A stretch of 64,000 nt of DNA from Anisus vortex (GCA_949126835.1 OX421500.1:45168114-45232113), one strand, 5' to 3'. Shown: positions 38,701 through 50,637, counted from the first letter of the stretch. The notes: generated by a model not told the origin, from the letters alone. Translations and numbers: made by a program.

Positions 38701-41700
38701 GTACGTCGGCGCTACCTTTTAGTAGGTCGGGGCTACATTTGAGTAGGTCGGTGCCGCCGCTAAGTAGGTCGGCGCTACCGCTAGGTAGGTCGGCGCTACC
38801 GCTGGGTAGGTCGGCGTTACCGCTGGGTAGGTCGGCGCTACCGCTGGGCAGGTCGGCGCTACCTCTGAGTACGGCGGCGCTACCTTTTAGTAGGTCGGCG
38901 CTACCTTTGAATAGGTCGGCGCCACCGCTAAGTAGGTCGGCGCTACCGCTGGGTAGGTCGGCGCTACCGCTGAGTAGGTCAGCGCTTACGCTGAGTAGGT
39001 CGGCGCTACCGTTGGGTAGGTCGGCACTTCATCTGGGTAGATCGGCGCTACCTCTGAGTACGTCGGCGCTACCTTTTAGTAGGTCGGCGCTACCTTTGAG
39101 TAGGTCGGCGCCAACGCTAAGTAGGTCGGCGCTACCGCTGGGTAGGTCGGCGCTACCGCTGGGTAGGTCGGCGCTACCGCCGGGTAGGTCGGCGCTACGG
39201 CTGAGTAGGTCGGCGCTAAAGCTGAGTAGGTCGGCGCTAAAGCTGAGTACGTCGGCGCTACCTTTTAGTAGGTCGGCGCCAACGCTAAGTAGGTCGGCGC
39301 TACCTCTGAGTAGGTCGGCGCTACCGCTGGGTAGGTCGGCGCTACCTCTGAGTACGTCGGCGCTACCTTTTAGAAGGTCGGCGCTACCTTTGAGTAGGTC
39401 GGCGCCACCGCTAAGTAGGTCGGCGCTACCGCTGGGTAGGTCGGCGCTACCTTTGAGTAGGTCGGCGCCACCGCTAAGTAGGTAAGGGCTATTGCTGGGT
39501 AGGTCGGCGCTACCGCTGGGTAGGTCGGCGCTACCGCTGAGTAGGTCGGCGATAACGCTGAGTAGGCCGGCGCTACCGCCGAATAGGTCGCTGCTACCTC
39601 TAAGTACGTCGGAGCTACCTTTTAGTAGGTCGGCGCTACCTTTGAGTAGTTCGGCGCCACCGCTAAGTAGGTCGGCGCTACCGCTGGGTAGGTCGGCGCT
39701 ACCGCTGGGTATGTCAGCGCTACCGCCGGGTAGGTCGGCGCTACCGCCGGGTAGGTCGGCGCTACCTCTGGGTAGGTCGGCTCTACCGCTGGGTAGGTCG
39801 GCGCTACAGCTGAGTACGTCGGCGCTACCTTTTAGTAGGTCGGGGCTACCTCTGAGCACTTTGGCGCTACCTTTTAGTAGGTCGGCGCTACCTTTGAGTA
39901 GGTCGGCGCCAACGCTAAGTAGGTCAGCGCTTCCGCTGGGTAGGTCGGCGCTACCGCTGGGTGGGTCGGCGCTACCGCCGGGTAGGTCGGCGCTACCGCT
40001 GGGTAGGTCAGTGCTACCGCTGGGTAGGTCGGCTCTACCGCTAAGTAGGTCGGCGCTACCTTTTAGTAGGTCGGCGCTACCTTTGAGTAGGTCGGTGCTA
40101 CCGCTAAGTAGGTCGGCGCTACCGCTGAGTAGGACGGTGCTATCGCTGGGTAGGTCGGCGCTACCGCTGGGTAGGTCGGCGTTACCGCTGAGTAGGTCGG
40201 CGCTACAGCTGAGTACGTCGGCGCAACCTTTTAGTAGGTCGGCGCTACCTTTGAGTAGGTCGGCGCCACCGCTAAGTAGGTCAGCGCTTCCACTGAGTAG
40301 GTCGGCGCTACCGCTGAGTAGGTCGGCGCCACCGCTGGGTAGGTCGGCGCTACCGCCGGGTAGGTCGGCGCTACCGCCGGGTAGGTCAGCGCTACCGCTG
40401 GGTAGGTCGGCGCTACCGCTGGGTAGGTCGGCGCTACCGCTGGGTAGGTCGGCGCTACCGCTTAGTAGGTCGGCGCTACAGCTGAGTACGTCGGCGCAAC
40501 CTTTTAGTAGGTCGGCGCTACCTTTGTGTAGGTCGGCGCTACCGCTGAGTTGGTCGGCGCTACCGCTGGGTAGGTCGGCGCTACCGCTGGGTAGGTCGGC
40601 GCTACCGCTGGGTAGGTCGGCGCTACCGCTGGGTAGGTCGGCGCTACCGCTGGGTAGATCGGCGTTACCGCTGGGTAGGTCGGCGCTACCGCTGGGTAGG
40701 TCGGCGCTTCCTCTGAGTACGGCGGCGCTACCTTTTAGTAGGTCGGCGCCACCGCTAAGTAGGTCGGCGCTACCGCTGGGTAGGTCGGCGCTACCGCTGG
40801 TCAGGTCAGCGCTACCGCTGAGTAGGTCGGCGCTACCGCTGAGTAGGTCGGCGCTACCGTTGGGTAGGTCGGCGCTTCATCTGGGTAGGTCGGCGCTACC
40901 TCTGAGTACGTCGGCGCTACCTTTTAGTAGGTCGGCGCTACCTTTGAGTAGGTCGGCGCCACCGCTAAGTAGGTCGTCGCTACCGCTGGGTAGGTCGGCG
41001 CTACCGCTGGGTACGTCGGCGCTTCCTTTTAGTTGGTAGGCGCTACCTTTGAGTATGTCGGCGCCACCTCTAAGTAGGTCGGCGCTACCGCCGGGTAGGT
41101 CGGCGCTACCGCTGAGTAGGTCGGCGCTAAAGCTGAGTACGTCGGCGCTACCTTTTAGTAGGTCGGCGCTACCTTTGAGTAGGTAAGTGCCACCGCTAAG
41201 TAGGTCGGCACTACCGCTGGGTAGGTCGGTGCTACCGCTGGGTAGGTCGGCGCTAAAGCTGAGTACGTCGGCGCTACCTTTTAGTAGGTCGGGGCTACCT
41301 TTAAGTAGGTCAGTGCCGCCGCTAAGTAGGTCGGCGCTACCGCTAGGTAGGTCGGCGCTACCGCAGGGTAGGTCGGCGCTACCGCCGGGTAGGTCGGCAC
41401 TACCGCTGGATAGGTCGGCGCTACTGCCGGGAAGGTCGGCGCTACCGCTGGGTTGGTCGGCGCTACCGCTGGGTAGGTCGGCGCTACCGCTGGGTAGGTC
41501 GGCGCTACCGCTGGGTAGGTCGGCGCTACCTCTGAGTACGGCGGCGCTACCTTTTAGTAGGTCGGCGCTACCTTTGAGTAGGTCGGCGCCACCGCTAAGT
41601 TGGTCGGCGCTACCGCTGAGTAGGTCGGCGCTACCGCTGGGTAGGTCGGCGTTACCGCAGGGTAGGTCGGCGCTACCGCTGGTCAGGTCGGCGCTACCTC

Positions 41701-41910
41701 TGAGTACGGCGGCGCTACCTTTTAGTAGGTCGGCGCTACCTCTGAGTTGGTCGGCGCCAACGCTAAGTAGGTCGGCGCTACCGCCGGGTAGGTCGGCGCT
41801 ACCGCTGAGTAGGTCGGCGCTAAAATTGAGTAGGTCGTCGCTAAAGCTGAGTACGTCTGCGCTACCTTTGAGTAGGTCGGCGCCACCGCTAAGTAGGTCG
41901 GCGCTACCGC
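38701..41910. repeat. Satellite mosaic block, paralogous to 46,400-49,010
   Basis: 39,492-40,900 aligns with 46,400-47,760 at an offset of 6,908 bp, and 41,187-41,790 aligns with 48,430-49,010 at an offset of 7,243 bp. The offset change is explained by an extra duplicated segment and a 1-bp deletion in the distal copy. The start of the block (38,701-39,200) resembles 9,440-9,940 of the 9.2-kb repeat. Confidence 0.7.
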
Positions 41911-42030
41911 TGGGTAGGTCGTGCTACCGCTGGGTAGGTCGGCGCTACCGCTGGGTAGGTCGGCGCTACCGCTGGGTAGGTTGGCGCTACCGCCGAGTAG
42001 GTCGGCGCGAAAGCTGAGTACGTCGGCGCT

Positions 42031-42912
42031 ACCTTTTAGTTGGTCGGCGCTACCTTTGAGTATGTCGGCGCCACCTCTAAGTGGGTCGGCGCAACCGCCG
42101 GGTAGTTCGGCGCCACCGCTGAGTTGGTCGGCGCTAAAGCTGAGTACATCGGCGCTACCTTTTAGAAGGTCGGTGCTACCTTTGAGTAGGTCGGTGCCAC
42201 CGCTAAGTAGGTCGGCACTACCGCTGGGTAGGTCGGTGCTACCGCTGGGTAGATCAACGCTAAAGCTGAGTACGTCGGCGCTACCTTTTAGTAGGTCGGG
42301 GCTACCTTTGAGTAGGTCGGTGCCGCCGCTAAGTAGTTTGGCGCTACCGCTAGGTAGGTCGGCGCTACCGTTGGGTATGTCGGCGTTATCGCTGGGTAGG
42401 TCGGCGCTACCGCTGGGCAGGTCGGCGCTACCTCTGAGTACGGCGGCGCTACCCTTTAGTATGTCGGCGCTACCTTTTAGTTGGTCGGCGCTACCTTTGA
42501 GTATGTCGGCGCCACCTCTAAGTGGGTCGGCGCAACCGCCGGGTAGTTCGGCGCCACCGCTGAGTAGGTCGGCGCTAAAGCTGAGTACATCGGCGCTACC
42601 TTTTAGTAGGTCGGTGCTACCTTTGAGTAGGTCGGTGCCACCGCTAAGTAGGTCGGCACTACCGCTGGGTAGGTCGGTGCTACCGCTGGGTAGATCAACG
42701 CTAAAGCTGAGTACGTCGGCGCTACCTTTTAGTAGGTCGGGGCTACCTTTGAGTAGGTCGGTGCCGCCGCTAAGTAGTTTGGCGCTACCGCTAGGTAGGT
42801 CGGCGCTACCGTTGGGTATGTCGGCGTTATCGCTGGGTAGGTCGGCGCTACCGCTGGGCAGGTCGGCGCTACCTCTGAGTACGGCGGCGCTACCCTTTAG
42901 TATGTCGGCGCT
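42031..42912. repeat. 441-bp tandem duplication
   Basis: Twenty-one monomers starting at ACCTTTTAGTTGG (42,031) are repeated from 42,472. Both copies carry the uncommon GTAGATCAACGC and GTAGTTTGGCGC variants and end with the CCCTTTAGTATG variant. Just upstream, at 41,921, the phase is broken by a 1-bp deletion (GGTCGTGCTACC). Confidence 0.85.
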
Positions 42913-45110
42913 ACCTTTGAATAGGTCGGCGCCACCTCTAAGTAGGTCGGCGCTACCGCTGGGTAGGTCGGCGCTACCGCTGAGTAGGTCAGCGCTTACG
43001 CTGAGTAGGTCGGCGCTAACGCTGAGTAGGTCGGCGCTACCGTTGGGTAGGTCGGCAATTCATCTGGGTAGGTCGGCGCTACCTCTGAGTACGTCGGCGC
43101 TACCTTTTAGTAGGTCGGCGCTACCTTTGAGTAGGTCGGCGCCAACGCTAAGTAGGTCGGCGCTACCGCTGGGTAGGTCGGCGCTACCGCTGGGTAGGTC
43201 GGCGCTACCGCTGGGTTGGTCGGCGCTACCGCCGAGTAGGTCGGCGCGAAAGCTGAGTACGTCGGCGCTACCTTTTAGTAAGTCGGTGCTACCGCTGAGT
43301 AAGTCGGCGCTACCGCCGGGTAGGTCGGCGCTACCGCTGGGTAGGTAGGGCGCTACCGCTGTGTAGGTCGGCGCTACCGCCTAGTAGGTGGGCGCTACCG
43401 CCTAGTAGGTGGGCGCTACCGCTCAGTAGGTCGGCGCTACAACTGAGTACGTCGGCGCTACCTTTTAGTAGGTCGGCGCTACCTTTGAGTAGGTCGGCGC
43501 TACCGCTAAGTAGGTCGGCGCTACCTCTGAGTACGTCGGCGCTATCTTTTAGTAGGTCGGCGCTACCTTTGAGTAGGTCGGCGCCACCGCTAAGTAGGTC
43601 GGCACAACTTTTTAGTAGGTCGGCGCTATATTTTAGTAGGTTGGTGCCACCGCTAACTAGGTCGGCGCTACCGCTGGGTAGGTCGGCGCTACCTCTGAGT
43701 ACGTCGGCGCTACCTTTGACTAGGTCGGTGCCTCCTTTTAGTAGGTCGGCGCTACCTTTGAGTAGGTCGGTGCCACCGCTAAGTAGGTCGGCGCTACCGC
43801 TGGGTAGGTTGGCGCTACCGCTGGGTAGGTCGGCGCTGCCGCTGGGTAGGTGGGCGCTACCGCTGTGAAGGTCGGCGCTACCGCTGGGTTGGTGGGCGCT
43901 ACCGCTGAGTAGGTCGGCGCTAAAGCTGAGTACGTCGGCGCTACCTTTGACTAGGTCGGTGCTACCTTTTAGTAGGTCGGCGCTATCTTTGAGTATGTCG
44001 GTGCCACCGCTAAGTAGGTCGGCGCTACCGCTGGGTGGGTCGGCGCTACCGCTGGGTAGGTCGACGCTACCGCCGGGTAGGTCGGCGCTACCGCTGAGTA
44101 GGTCGGCGCTACCGCTGGGTAGGTCGGCACTACCTTTTAGTAGGTCAACGCTACCTTTGAGTAGGTCGGCGCCACCGCTAAGTAGGTCGGCGCTACCTTT
44201 TAGTAGGTCGGAGCTACCTTTGAGTAGGTCGGTGCCACCGCTATTTAGATCGGCGCTACCGCTGAGTAGGACGGCGCTACCGCTGGGAAGGTCGGCGCTA
44301 CCACCGGGTATGTCGGCACTACCGCTGGATATGTCGGCGCTACCGCTGAGTACGTCGCGCTACCTTTTAGTTGGTCGGCGCTACCTTTGAGTATGTCGGC
44401 GCCACCTCTAAGTGGGTCGGCGCAAGCGCCGGGTAGTTTGGCGCCACCGCTGAGTAGGTCGGCGCTAAAGCTGAGTACGTCGGCGCTACCTTTTAGTAGG
44501 TCGGTGCTACCTTTGAGTAGGTCGGTGCCACCGCTAAGTAGGTCGGCACTACCGCTGGGTAGGTCGGTGCTACCGCTGGGTAGGTCGGCGCTAAAGCTGA
44601 GTACGTCGGCGGTACCTTTTAGTAGGTCGGGGCTACATTTGAGTAGGTCGGTGCCGCCGCTAAGTAGGTCGGCGCTACCGCTAGGTAGGTCGGCGCTACC
44701 GCTGGGTAGGTCGGCGTTACCGCTGGGTAGGTCGGCGCTACCGCTGGGCAGGTCGGCGCTACCTCTGAGTACGGCGGCGCTACCTTTTAGTAGGTCGGCG
44801 CTACCTTTGAATAGGTCGGCGCCACCGCTAAGTAGGTCGGCGCTACTGCTGGGTAGGTCGGCGCTACCGCTGAGTAGGTCAGCGCTTACGCTGAGTAGGT
44901 CGGCGCTACCGTTGGGTAGGTCGGCACTTCATCTGGGTAGGTCGGCGCTACCTCTGAGTACGTCGGCGCTACCTTTTAGTAGGTCGGCGCTACCTTTGAG
45001 TAGGTCGGCGCCAACGCTAAGTAGGTCGGCGCTACCGCTGGGTAGGTCGGCGCTACCGCTGGGTAGGTCGGCGCTTCCGCTGGGTACGTCGGCGCTACCT
45101 TTTAGTTGGT
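42913..45110. repeat. Satellite block re-using parts of the 9.2-kb repeat
   Basis: Landmarks at 43,485 and 43,947 match 2,205 and 2,667 of copy A (offset 41,280 bp); just before them one extra 21-bp monomer (CCGCCTAGTAGGTGG) is duplicated at about 43,390. A 1-bp deletion (TACGTCGCGC) lies at 44,351-44,360. The block then runs into sequence resembling 9,220-9,900. Confidence 0.7.
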
Positions 45111-46760
45111 CAGCGCTACCTTTGAGTATGTCGGCGCCACCTCTAAGTAGGTCGGCGCTACTGCCGGGTAGGTCGGCGCTACCGCTGAGTAGGTCGGCGC
45201 TAAAGCTGAGTAGGTCGGCGCTAAAGCTGAGTACGTCGGCGCTACCTTTTAGTAGGTCGGCGCCAACGCTAAGTAGATCGGCGCTACCTCTGAGTAGGTC
45301 GGCGCTTAAGCTGAGTACGTCGGCGCTACCGCTGGGTAGGTCGGCGCTACCTCTGAGTACGTCGGCGCTACCTTTTAGAAGGTCGGCGCTACCTTTGAGT
45401 AGGTCGGCGCCACCGCTAAGTAGGTCGGCGCTACCGCTGGGTAGGTCGGCGCTACCTTTGAGTAGGTCGGCGCCACCGCTAAGTAGGTAAGGGCTATTGC
45501 TGGGTAGGTCGGCGCTACCGCTGGGTAGGTCGGCGCTACCGCTCAGTAGGTCGGCGATAACGCTGAGTAGGCCGGCGCTACCACCGAATAGGTCGCTGCT
45601 ACCTCTAAGTACGTCGGAGCTACCTTTTAGTAGGTCGGCGCTACCTTTGAGTAGGTCGGCGCCACCGCTAAGTAGGTCGGCGCTACCGCTGGGTAGGTCG
45701 GCGCTACCGCTGGGTAGGTCAGCGCTACCGCCGGGTAGGTCGGCGCTACCGCCGGGTAGGTCGGCGCTACCTCTGGGTAGGTCGGCTCTACCGCTGGGTA
45801 TGTCGGCGCTACCGCTGAGTAGGTCGGCGCTACCGTTGGGTAGGTATGCGCTTCATCTGGGTAGGTCGGCGCTACCTCTGATTACGTCGGCGCTACCTTT
45901 TAGTAGGTCGGCGCTACCTTTGAGTAGGTCGGCGCCACCGCTAAGTAGGTCGGCGCTACCGCTGGGTAGGTCGGCGCTACCGCTGGGTACGTCGGCGCTT
46001 CCTTTTAGTTGGTCGGCGCCTCCTTTGAGTATGTCGGCGCCACCTCTAAGTAGGTCGGCGCTACCGCCGGGTAGGTCGGCGCTACCGCTGAGTAGGTCGG
46101 CGCTAAAGCTGAGTAGGTCGGCGCTAAAGCTGAGTACGTCGGCGCTACCTTCTAGTAGGTCGGCGCCAACGCTAAGTAGGTCGGCGCTACCTCTGAGTAG
46201 GTCGGCGCTTAAGCTGAGTACGTCGGCGCTACCGCTGGGTAGGTCGGCGCTACCTCTGAGTACGTCGGCGCTACCTTTTAGAAGGTCGGCGCTACCTTTG
46301 AGTAGGTCGGCGCCACCGCTAAGTAGGTCGGCGCTACCGCTGGGTAGGTCGGCGCTACCTTTGAGTAGGTCGGCGCCACCGCTAAGTAGGTAAGGGCTAT
46401 TGCTGGGTAGGTCGGCGCTACCGCTGGGTAGGTCGGCGCTACCGCTGAGTAGGTCGGCGATAACGCTGAGTAGGCCGGCGCTACCGCCGAATAGGTCGCT
46501 GCTACCTCTACGTACGTCGGAGCTACCTTTTAGTAGGTCGGCGCTACCTTTGAGTAGGTCGGCGCCGACGCTAAGTAGGTCGGCGCTACCGCTGGGTAGG
46601 TCGGCGCTACCGCTGGGTAGGTCAGCGCTACCGCCGGGTAGGTCGGCGCTACCGCCGGGTAGGTCGGCGCTACCTCTGGGTAGGTCGGCTCTACCGCTGG
46701 GTAGGTCGGCGCTACAGCTGAGTACGTCGGCGCTACCTTTTAGTAGGTCGGAATACCTCT
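45110..46760. repeat. 903-bp tandem duplication carrying the GGGCTAT marker
   Basis: The stretch beginning TTTGAGTATGTCGG at 45,121 recurs at 46,024, and the marker monomer at 45,489 recurs at 46,392. The period is exactly 903 bp (43 monomers). A 1-bp loss with substitutions (GTCGGAATACC) follows at 46,747-46,757. Confidence 0.8.
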
Positions 46761-47525
46761 GAGTACTTTGGCGCTACCTTTTAGTAGGTCGGCGCTACCT
46801 TTGAGTAGGTCGGCGCCAACGCTAAGTAGGTCAGCGCTTCCGCTGGGTAGGTCGGCGCTACCGCTGGGTGGGTCGGCGCTACCGCCGGGTAGGTCGGCGC
46901 TACCGCTGGGTAGGTCAGCGCTACCGCTGGGTAGGTCGGCTCTACCGCTAAGTAGGTCGGCGCTACCTTTTAGTAGGTCGGCGCTACCTTTGAGTAGGTC
47001 GGTGCCACCGCTAAGTAGGTCGGCGCTACCGCTGAGTAGGACGGTGCTATCGCTGGGTAGGTCGGCGCTACCGCTGGGTAGGTCGGCGCTACCGGTGAGT
47101 AGGTCGGCGCTACAGCTGAGTACGTCGGCGCAACCTTTTAGTAGGTCGGCGCTACCTTTGAGTAGGTCGGCGCCACCGCTAAGTAGGTCAGCGCTACCGC
47201 TGAGTAGGTCGGCGCTACCGCTGGGTAGGTCGGCGCTACCGCCGCGTAGGTCGGCGCTACCGCCGGGTAGGTCAGCGCTACCGCTGGGTAGGTCGGAGCT
47301 ACCGCTGGGTAGGTCGGCGCTACCGCTGGGTAGGTCGGCGCTACCGCTTAGTAGGTCGGCGCTACAGCTGAGTACGTCGGCGCTGCCTTTTAGTAGGTCG
47401 GCGCTACCTTTGTGTAGGTCGGCGCTACCGCTGAGTTGGTCGGCGCTACCGCTGGGTAGGTCGGCGCTACCGCTGGGTAGGTCGGCGCTACCGCTGGGTA
47501 GGTCGGCGCTACCGCTGGGTAGGTC

Positions 47526-48281
47526 GGCGTTACCGCTGGGTAGGTCGGCGCTACCGCTGGGTAGGTCGGCGCTTCCTCTGAGTACGGCGGCGCTACCTTT
47601 TAGTAGGTCGGCGCCACCGCTAAGTAGGTCGGCGCTACCGCTGGGTAGGTCGGCGCTACCGCTGGTCAGGTCAGCGCTACCGCTGAGTAGGTCGGCGCTA
47701 CCGCTGAGTAGGTCGGCGCTACCGTTGGGTAGGTCGGCGCTTCATCTGGGTAGGTCGGCGCTACCTCTGAGTACGTCGGCGCTACCTTTTAGTAGGTCGG
47801 CGCTACCTTTGAGTAGGTCGGCGCCACCGCTAAGTAGGTCGGCGCTACCGCTGGGTAGGTCGGCGCTACCGCTGGGTAGGTCGGCGCTACCGCTGGGTAG
47901 GTCGGCGTTACCGCTGGGTAGGTCGGCGCTACCGCTGGGTAGGTCGGCGCTTCCTCTGAGTACGGCGGCGCTACCTTTTAGTAGGTCGGCGCCACCGCTA
48001 AGTAGGTCGGCGCTACCGCTGGGTAGGTCGGCGCTACCGCTGGTCAGGTCAGCGCTACCGCTGAGTAGGTCGGCGCTACCGCTGAGTAGGTCGGCGCTAC
48101 CGTTGGGTAGGTCGGCGCTTCATCTGGGTAGGTCGGCGCTACCTCTGAGTACGTCGGCGCTACCTTTTAGTAGGTCGGCGCTACCTTTGAGTAGGTCGGC
48201 GCCACCGCTAAGTAGGTCGGCGCTACCGCTGGGTAGGTCGGCGCTACCGCTGGGTACGTCGGCGCTTCCTTTTAGTTGGTA
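47526..48281. repeat. 378-bp tandem duplication
   Basis: Eighteen monomers beginning at the GGCGTTACCGC variant (47,526) are repeated from 47,904 with the same rare members in order: CTTCCTCTGAG, ACCGCTGGTCAGG and CTTCATCTGGG. The paralogous block near 40,660-41,030 has only one copy, so this duplication came after the roughly 7-kb duplication. Confidence 0.85.
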
Positions 48282-49450
48282 GGCGCTACCTTTGAGTATG
48301 TCGGCGCCACCTCTAAGTAGGTCGGCGCTACCGCCGGGTAGGTCGGCGCTACCGCTGAGTAGGTCGGCGCTAAAGCTGAGTACGTCGGCGCTACCTTTTA
48401 GTAGGTCGGCGCTACCTTTGAGTAGGTAAGTGCCACCGCTAAGTAGGTCGGCACTACCGCTGGGTAGGTCGGTGCTACCGCTGGGTAGGTCGGCGCTAAA
48501 GCTGAGTACGTCGGCGCTACCTTTTAGTAGGTCGGGGCTACCTTTAAGTAGGTCGGTGCCGCCGCAAAGTAGGTCGGCGCTACCGCTAGGTAGGTCGGCG
48601 CTACCGCAGGGTAGGTCGGCGCTACCGCCGGGTAGGTCGGCACTACCGCTGGATAGGTCGGCGCTACTGCCGGGAAGGTCGGCGCTACCGCTGGGTTGGT
48701 CGGCGCTACCGCTGGGTAGGTCGGCGCTACCGCTGGGTAGGTCGGCGCTACCGCTGGGTAGGTCGGCGCTACCTCTGAGTACGGCGGCGCTACCTTTTAG
48801 TAGGTCGGCGCTACCTTTGAGTAGGTCGGCGCCACCGCTAAGTTGGTCGGCGCTACCGCTGAGTAGGTCGGCGCTACCGCTGGGTAGGTCGGCGTTACCG
48901 CAGGGTAGGTCGGCGCTACCGCTGGTCAGGTCGGCGCTACCTCTGAGTACGGCGGCGCTACCTTTTAGTAGGTCGGCGCTACCTCTGAGTTGGTCGGCGC
49001 CAACGCTAAGTAGGTAGGCGCTACATCTGGGTAGGTCGGCGCTTCCGCTGGGTACGTCGGCGATACCTTTTAGTTGGTCAGCGCTACCTTTGAGTATGTC
49101 GGCGCCACCTCTAAGTAGGTCGGCGCTACCGCCGGGTAGGTCGGCGCTACCGCTGAGTAGGTCGGCGCTAAAGCTGAGTAGGTCGGCGCTAAAGCTGAGT
49201 ACGTCGGCGCTACCTTTTAGTAGGTCGGCGCCACCGCTAAGTAGGTCGGCGCTACCGCTGAGTAGGTCGGCGCTTAAGCTGAGTACGTCGGCGCTACCGC
49301 TGGGTAGGTCGGCGCTACCTCTAAGTACGTCGGCGCTACCTTTTAGAAGGTCGGCGCTACCTTTGAGTAGGTCGGCGCCACCGCTAAGTAGGTCGGCGCT
49401 ACCGCTGGGTAGGTCGGCGCTACCTTTGAGTAGGTCGGCGCCACCGCTAA

Positions 49451-49495
49451 GTAGGTAAGGGCTATCGCTGGGTAGGTCGGCGCTACCGCAATTAG
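49451..49495. other. Right boundary of the main satellite array
   Basis: The last recognisable monomers are TAAGGGCTATCGCTGGG and GTAGGTCGGCGCTACCGC, ending near 49,490. AATTAGAGTATCCC and AT-rich DNA follow with no decaying monomers. The edge is abrupt and lies within about two monomers of the GGGCTAT marker. Confidence 0.85.
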
Positions 49496-50443
49496 AGTAT
49501 CCCTGAAAACTTTGTAATGGTAGCATGTGTTAAATAAGATAGACTCAGAGATAAATTCTATAGAACTACTATATCATTACTATAATTATAAATGTTATTT
49601 CATGGATGTGAAATGTGATTGTGAGTAATAAGAATTAAATATTATATGCTGCAATAATGAGTTTCTTTCATTTGCTTCATTTGCAAAGTATTGTATTGAA
49701 TCGTCTGTTCAATGTCTGATAGCTGAAGACTACTATTTCATCAACCATAAAATAAACACTCCGAAGAGACTGTATCAATATATGAACCATTAACAATATG
49801 GTCATCAACACTTATAATTTTAAAAATAATGTTTCGGGCTTTCGGGCTCACATAACAAGCACGCCGAGCCTTCAAAGACAAGGAAAGGGACGCGGTATTT
49901 GATTTAAAAAGAAAAAAAACTCAAATCAAAGGAATAGAGACCGACCAACAAAATCAAATTCTCAGTTATCATTCCTTTCTTTAGTAAAGACATCTCGTCA
50001 CCCCCCCCCCCTTTTTTTCCGAACCCCCCCTCCCCCACCACCACATACCCATTTGGTATAAGCTTATCTATTTATATATGTTAGCCTAACCCCCTCCCCC
50101 CCCTATTCAAGTTTGACCTCTTTAACTTAGCATACTTTCCTCTTAAGTCAAATATAATTTATATGTTGTTAATGATCTTGAGTTGTACATTCACTTGAAA
50201 TGTTGGCATTTAAAAAAATAAATATGTATTCTCAATTGTCTTGTTGTAGGCTACTAAACTAATTATAATTAAACTTTTGTTTTTAAGTTAAGCTATAATT
50301 CCTTTTTTTCACATAATAAGTAAAATTAAAAGGGTAAATGTAAAATACTGTAATCATATTGGCTAATTATAATGCAAAAAGGGTATCATCAACATTATTT
50401 ACAATTGACAGCAATTGTACGATCACTCGCATTCGAAACCAGC
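49491..50443. other. AT-rich spacer between the two 21-bp arrays
   Basis: I see no gene here. The stretch contains an imperfect inverted pair (TTTGATTT / AAATCAAA near 49,900-49,930), C-rich tracts at 50,001-50,041 and 50,090-50,102, and short AT-rich runs. It contains no 21-bp monomers. Confidence 0.7.
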
Positions 50444-50637
50444 ATATCGAAATGCAGTACGGGAACCGATCAGTACAGACCCATTCAGTACTGAGCGGGT
50501 CTGAGCCGATCAGTACTGAGCGGGTCTAAGCCGATCAGTACTGATCCGGGTCTTTTGACTGTGATCGGCTTTCGGATCCGTTCCTTTGAAAGACCCGGAT
50601 CAGTTGATCAGTTCTTTAGTGAGCGACCCATCTCTAC
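50444..50637. mobile_element. hAT-like terminal fragment with short internal repeats
   Basis: GATCAGTACTGA-type motifs recur at 50,468, 50,508 and 50,533 (last spacing 25 bp), each followed by a GGGTCT motif. A related AGACCCGGATCAG stretch near 50,590 is in the opposite orientation. The segment ends GAGCGACCCATCTCTA, whose complement TAGAGATGGGTCGCTC resembles terminal inverted repeats of some hAT elements. I could not find the other terminus or a target-site duplication, so this may be a fragment, or the match may be coincidental. Confidence 0.4.

Larger units (their letters stand above)
1..49490. repeat. 21-bp CpG-rich satellite, main array
   Basis: This is a continuous tandem array of a 21-bp monomer that starts GTAGGTCGGCG and ends CTACCGCTGG. 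It already runs at base 1, so the left edge is outside the window. Recurrent variants are: A (starts GTACGTC, ends CCTTTTA), B (ends CCTTTGA), C (GGCGCCACC, ends GCTAA), D (ends GCTGG, often 2-6 in a row), E (ends CGCTGA) and F (GCTAAAGCTGA). They tend to follow each other as A-B-C-Dn-E-F, forming a phrase of about 150-230 bp. A consensus monomer carries three CpGs. In one forward frame it reads R-S-A-L-P-L-G/S, in another it is closed by TAG in every unit, and two reverse frames read S-A-D-L-P-S-G and A-P-T-Y-P-A-V. The reading phase is broken by substitutions to TAG or TGA and by a few single-base indels. I infer non-coding satellite DNA; whether it is pericentromeric, subtelomeric or interstitial cannot be told here. 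Confidence 0.97.

Noticed and set aside
1..49490. Dozens of long open frames encoding SALPLGR-, SADLPSG- or APTYPAV-type heptad repeats
   Set aside because: A 21-bp period keeps any stop-free frame open automatically, and four of six frames are open at once. Frames are broken by TCG-to-TAG and TGA changes and by indels. No promoter, splice or unique domain accompanies them. RNA and peptide data would be needed to revive the idea.
1..49490. CRISPR array
   Set aside because: There are no unique spacers between repeats. The units are contiguous 21-bp variants in a eukaryotic context.
1..49490. Assembly artefact from duplicated reads
   Set aside because: Higher-order copies carry scattered private differences and ordered copy-specific variants. 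This makes simple read duplication unlikely, though the true copy number is not certain.
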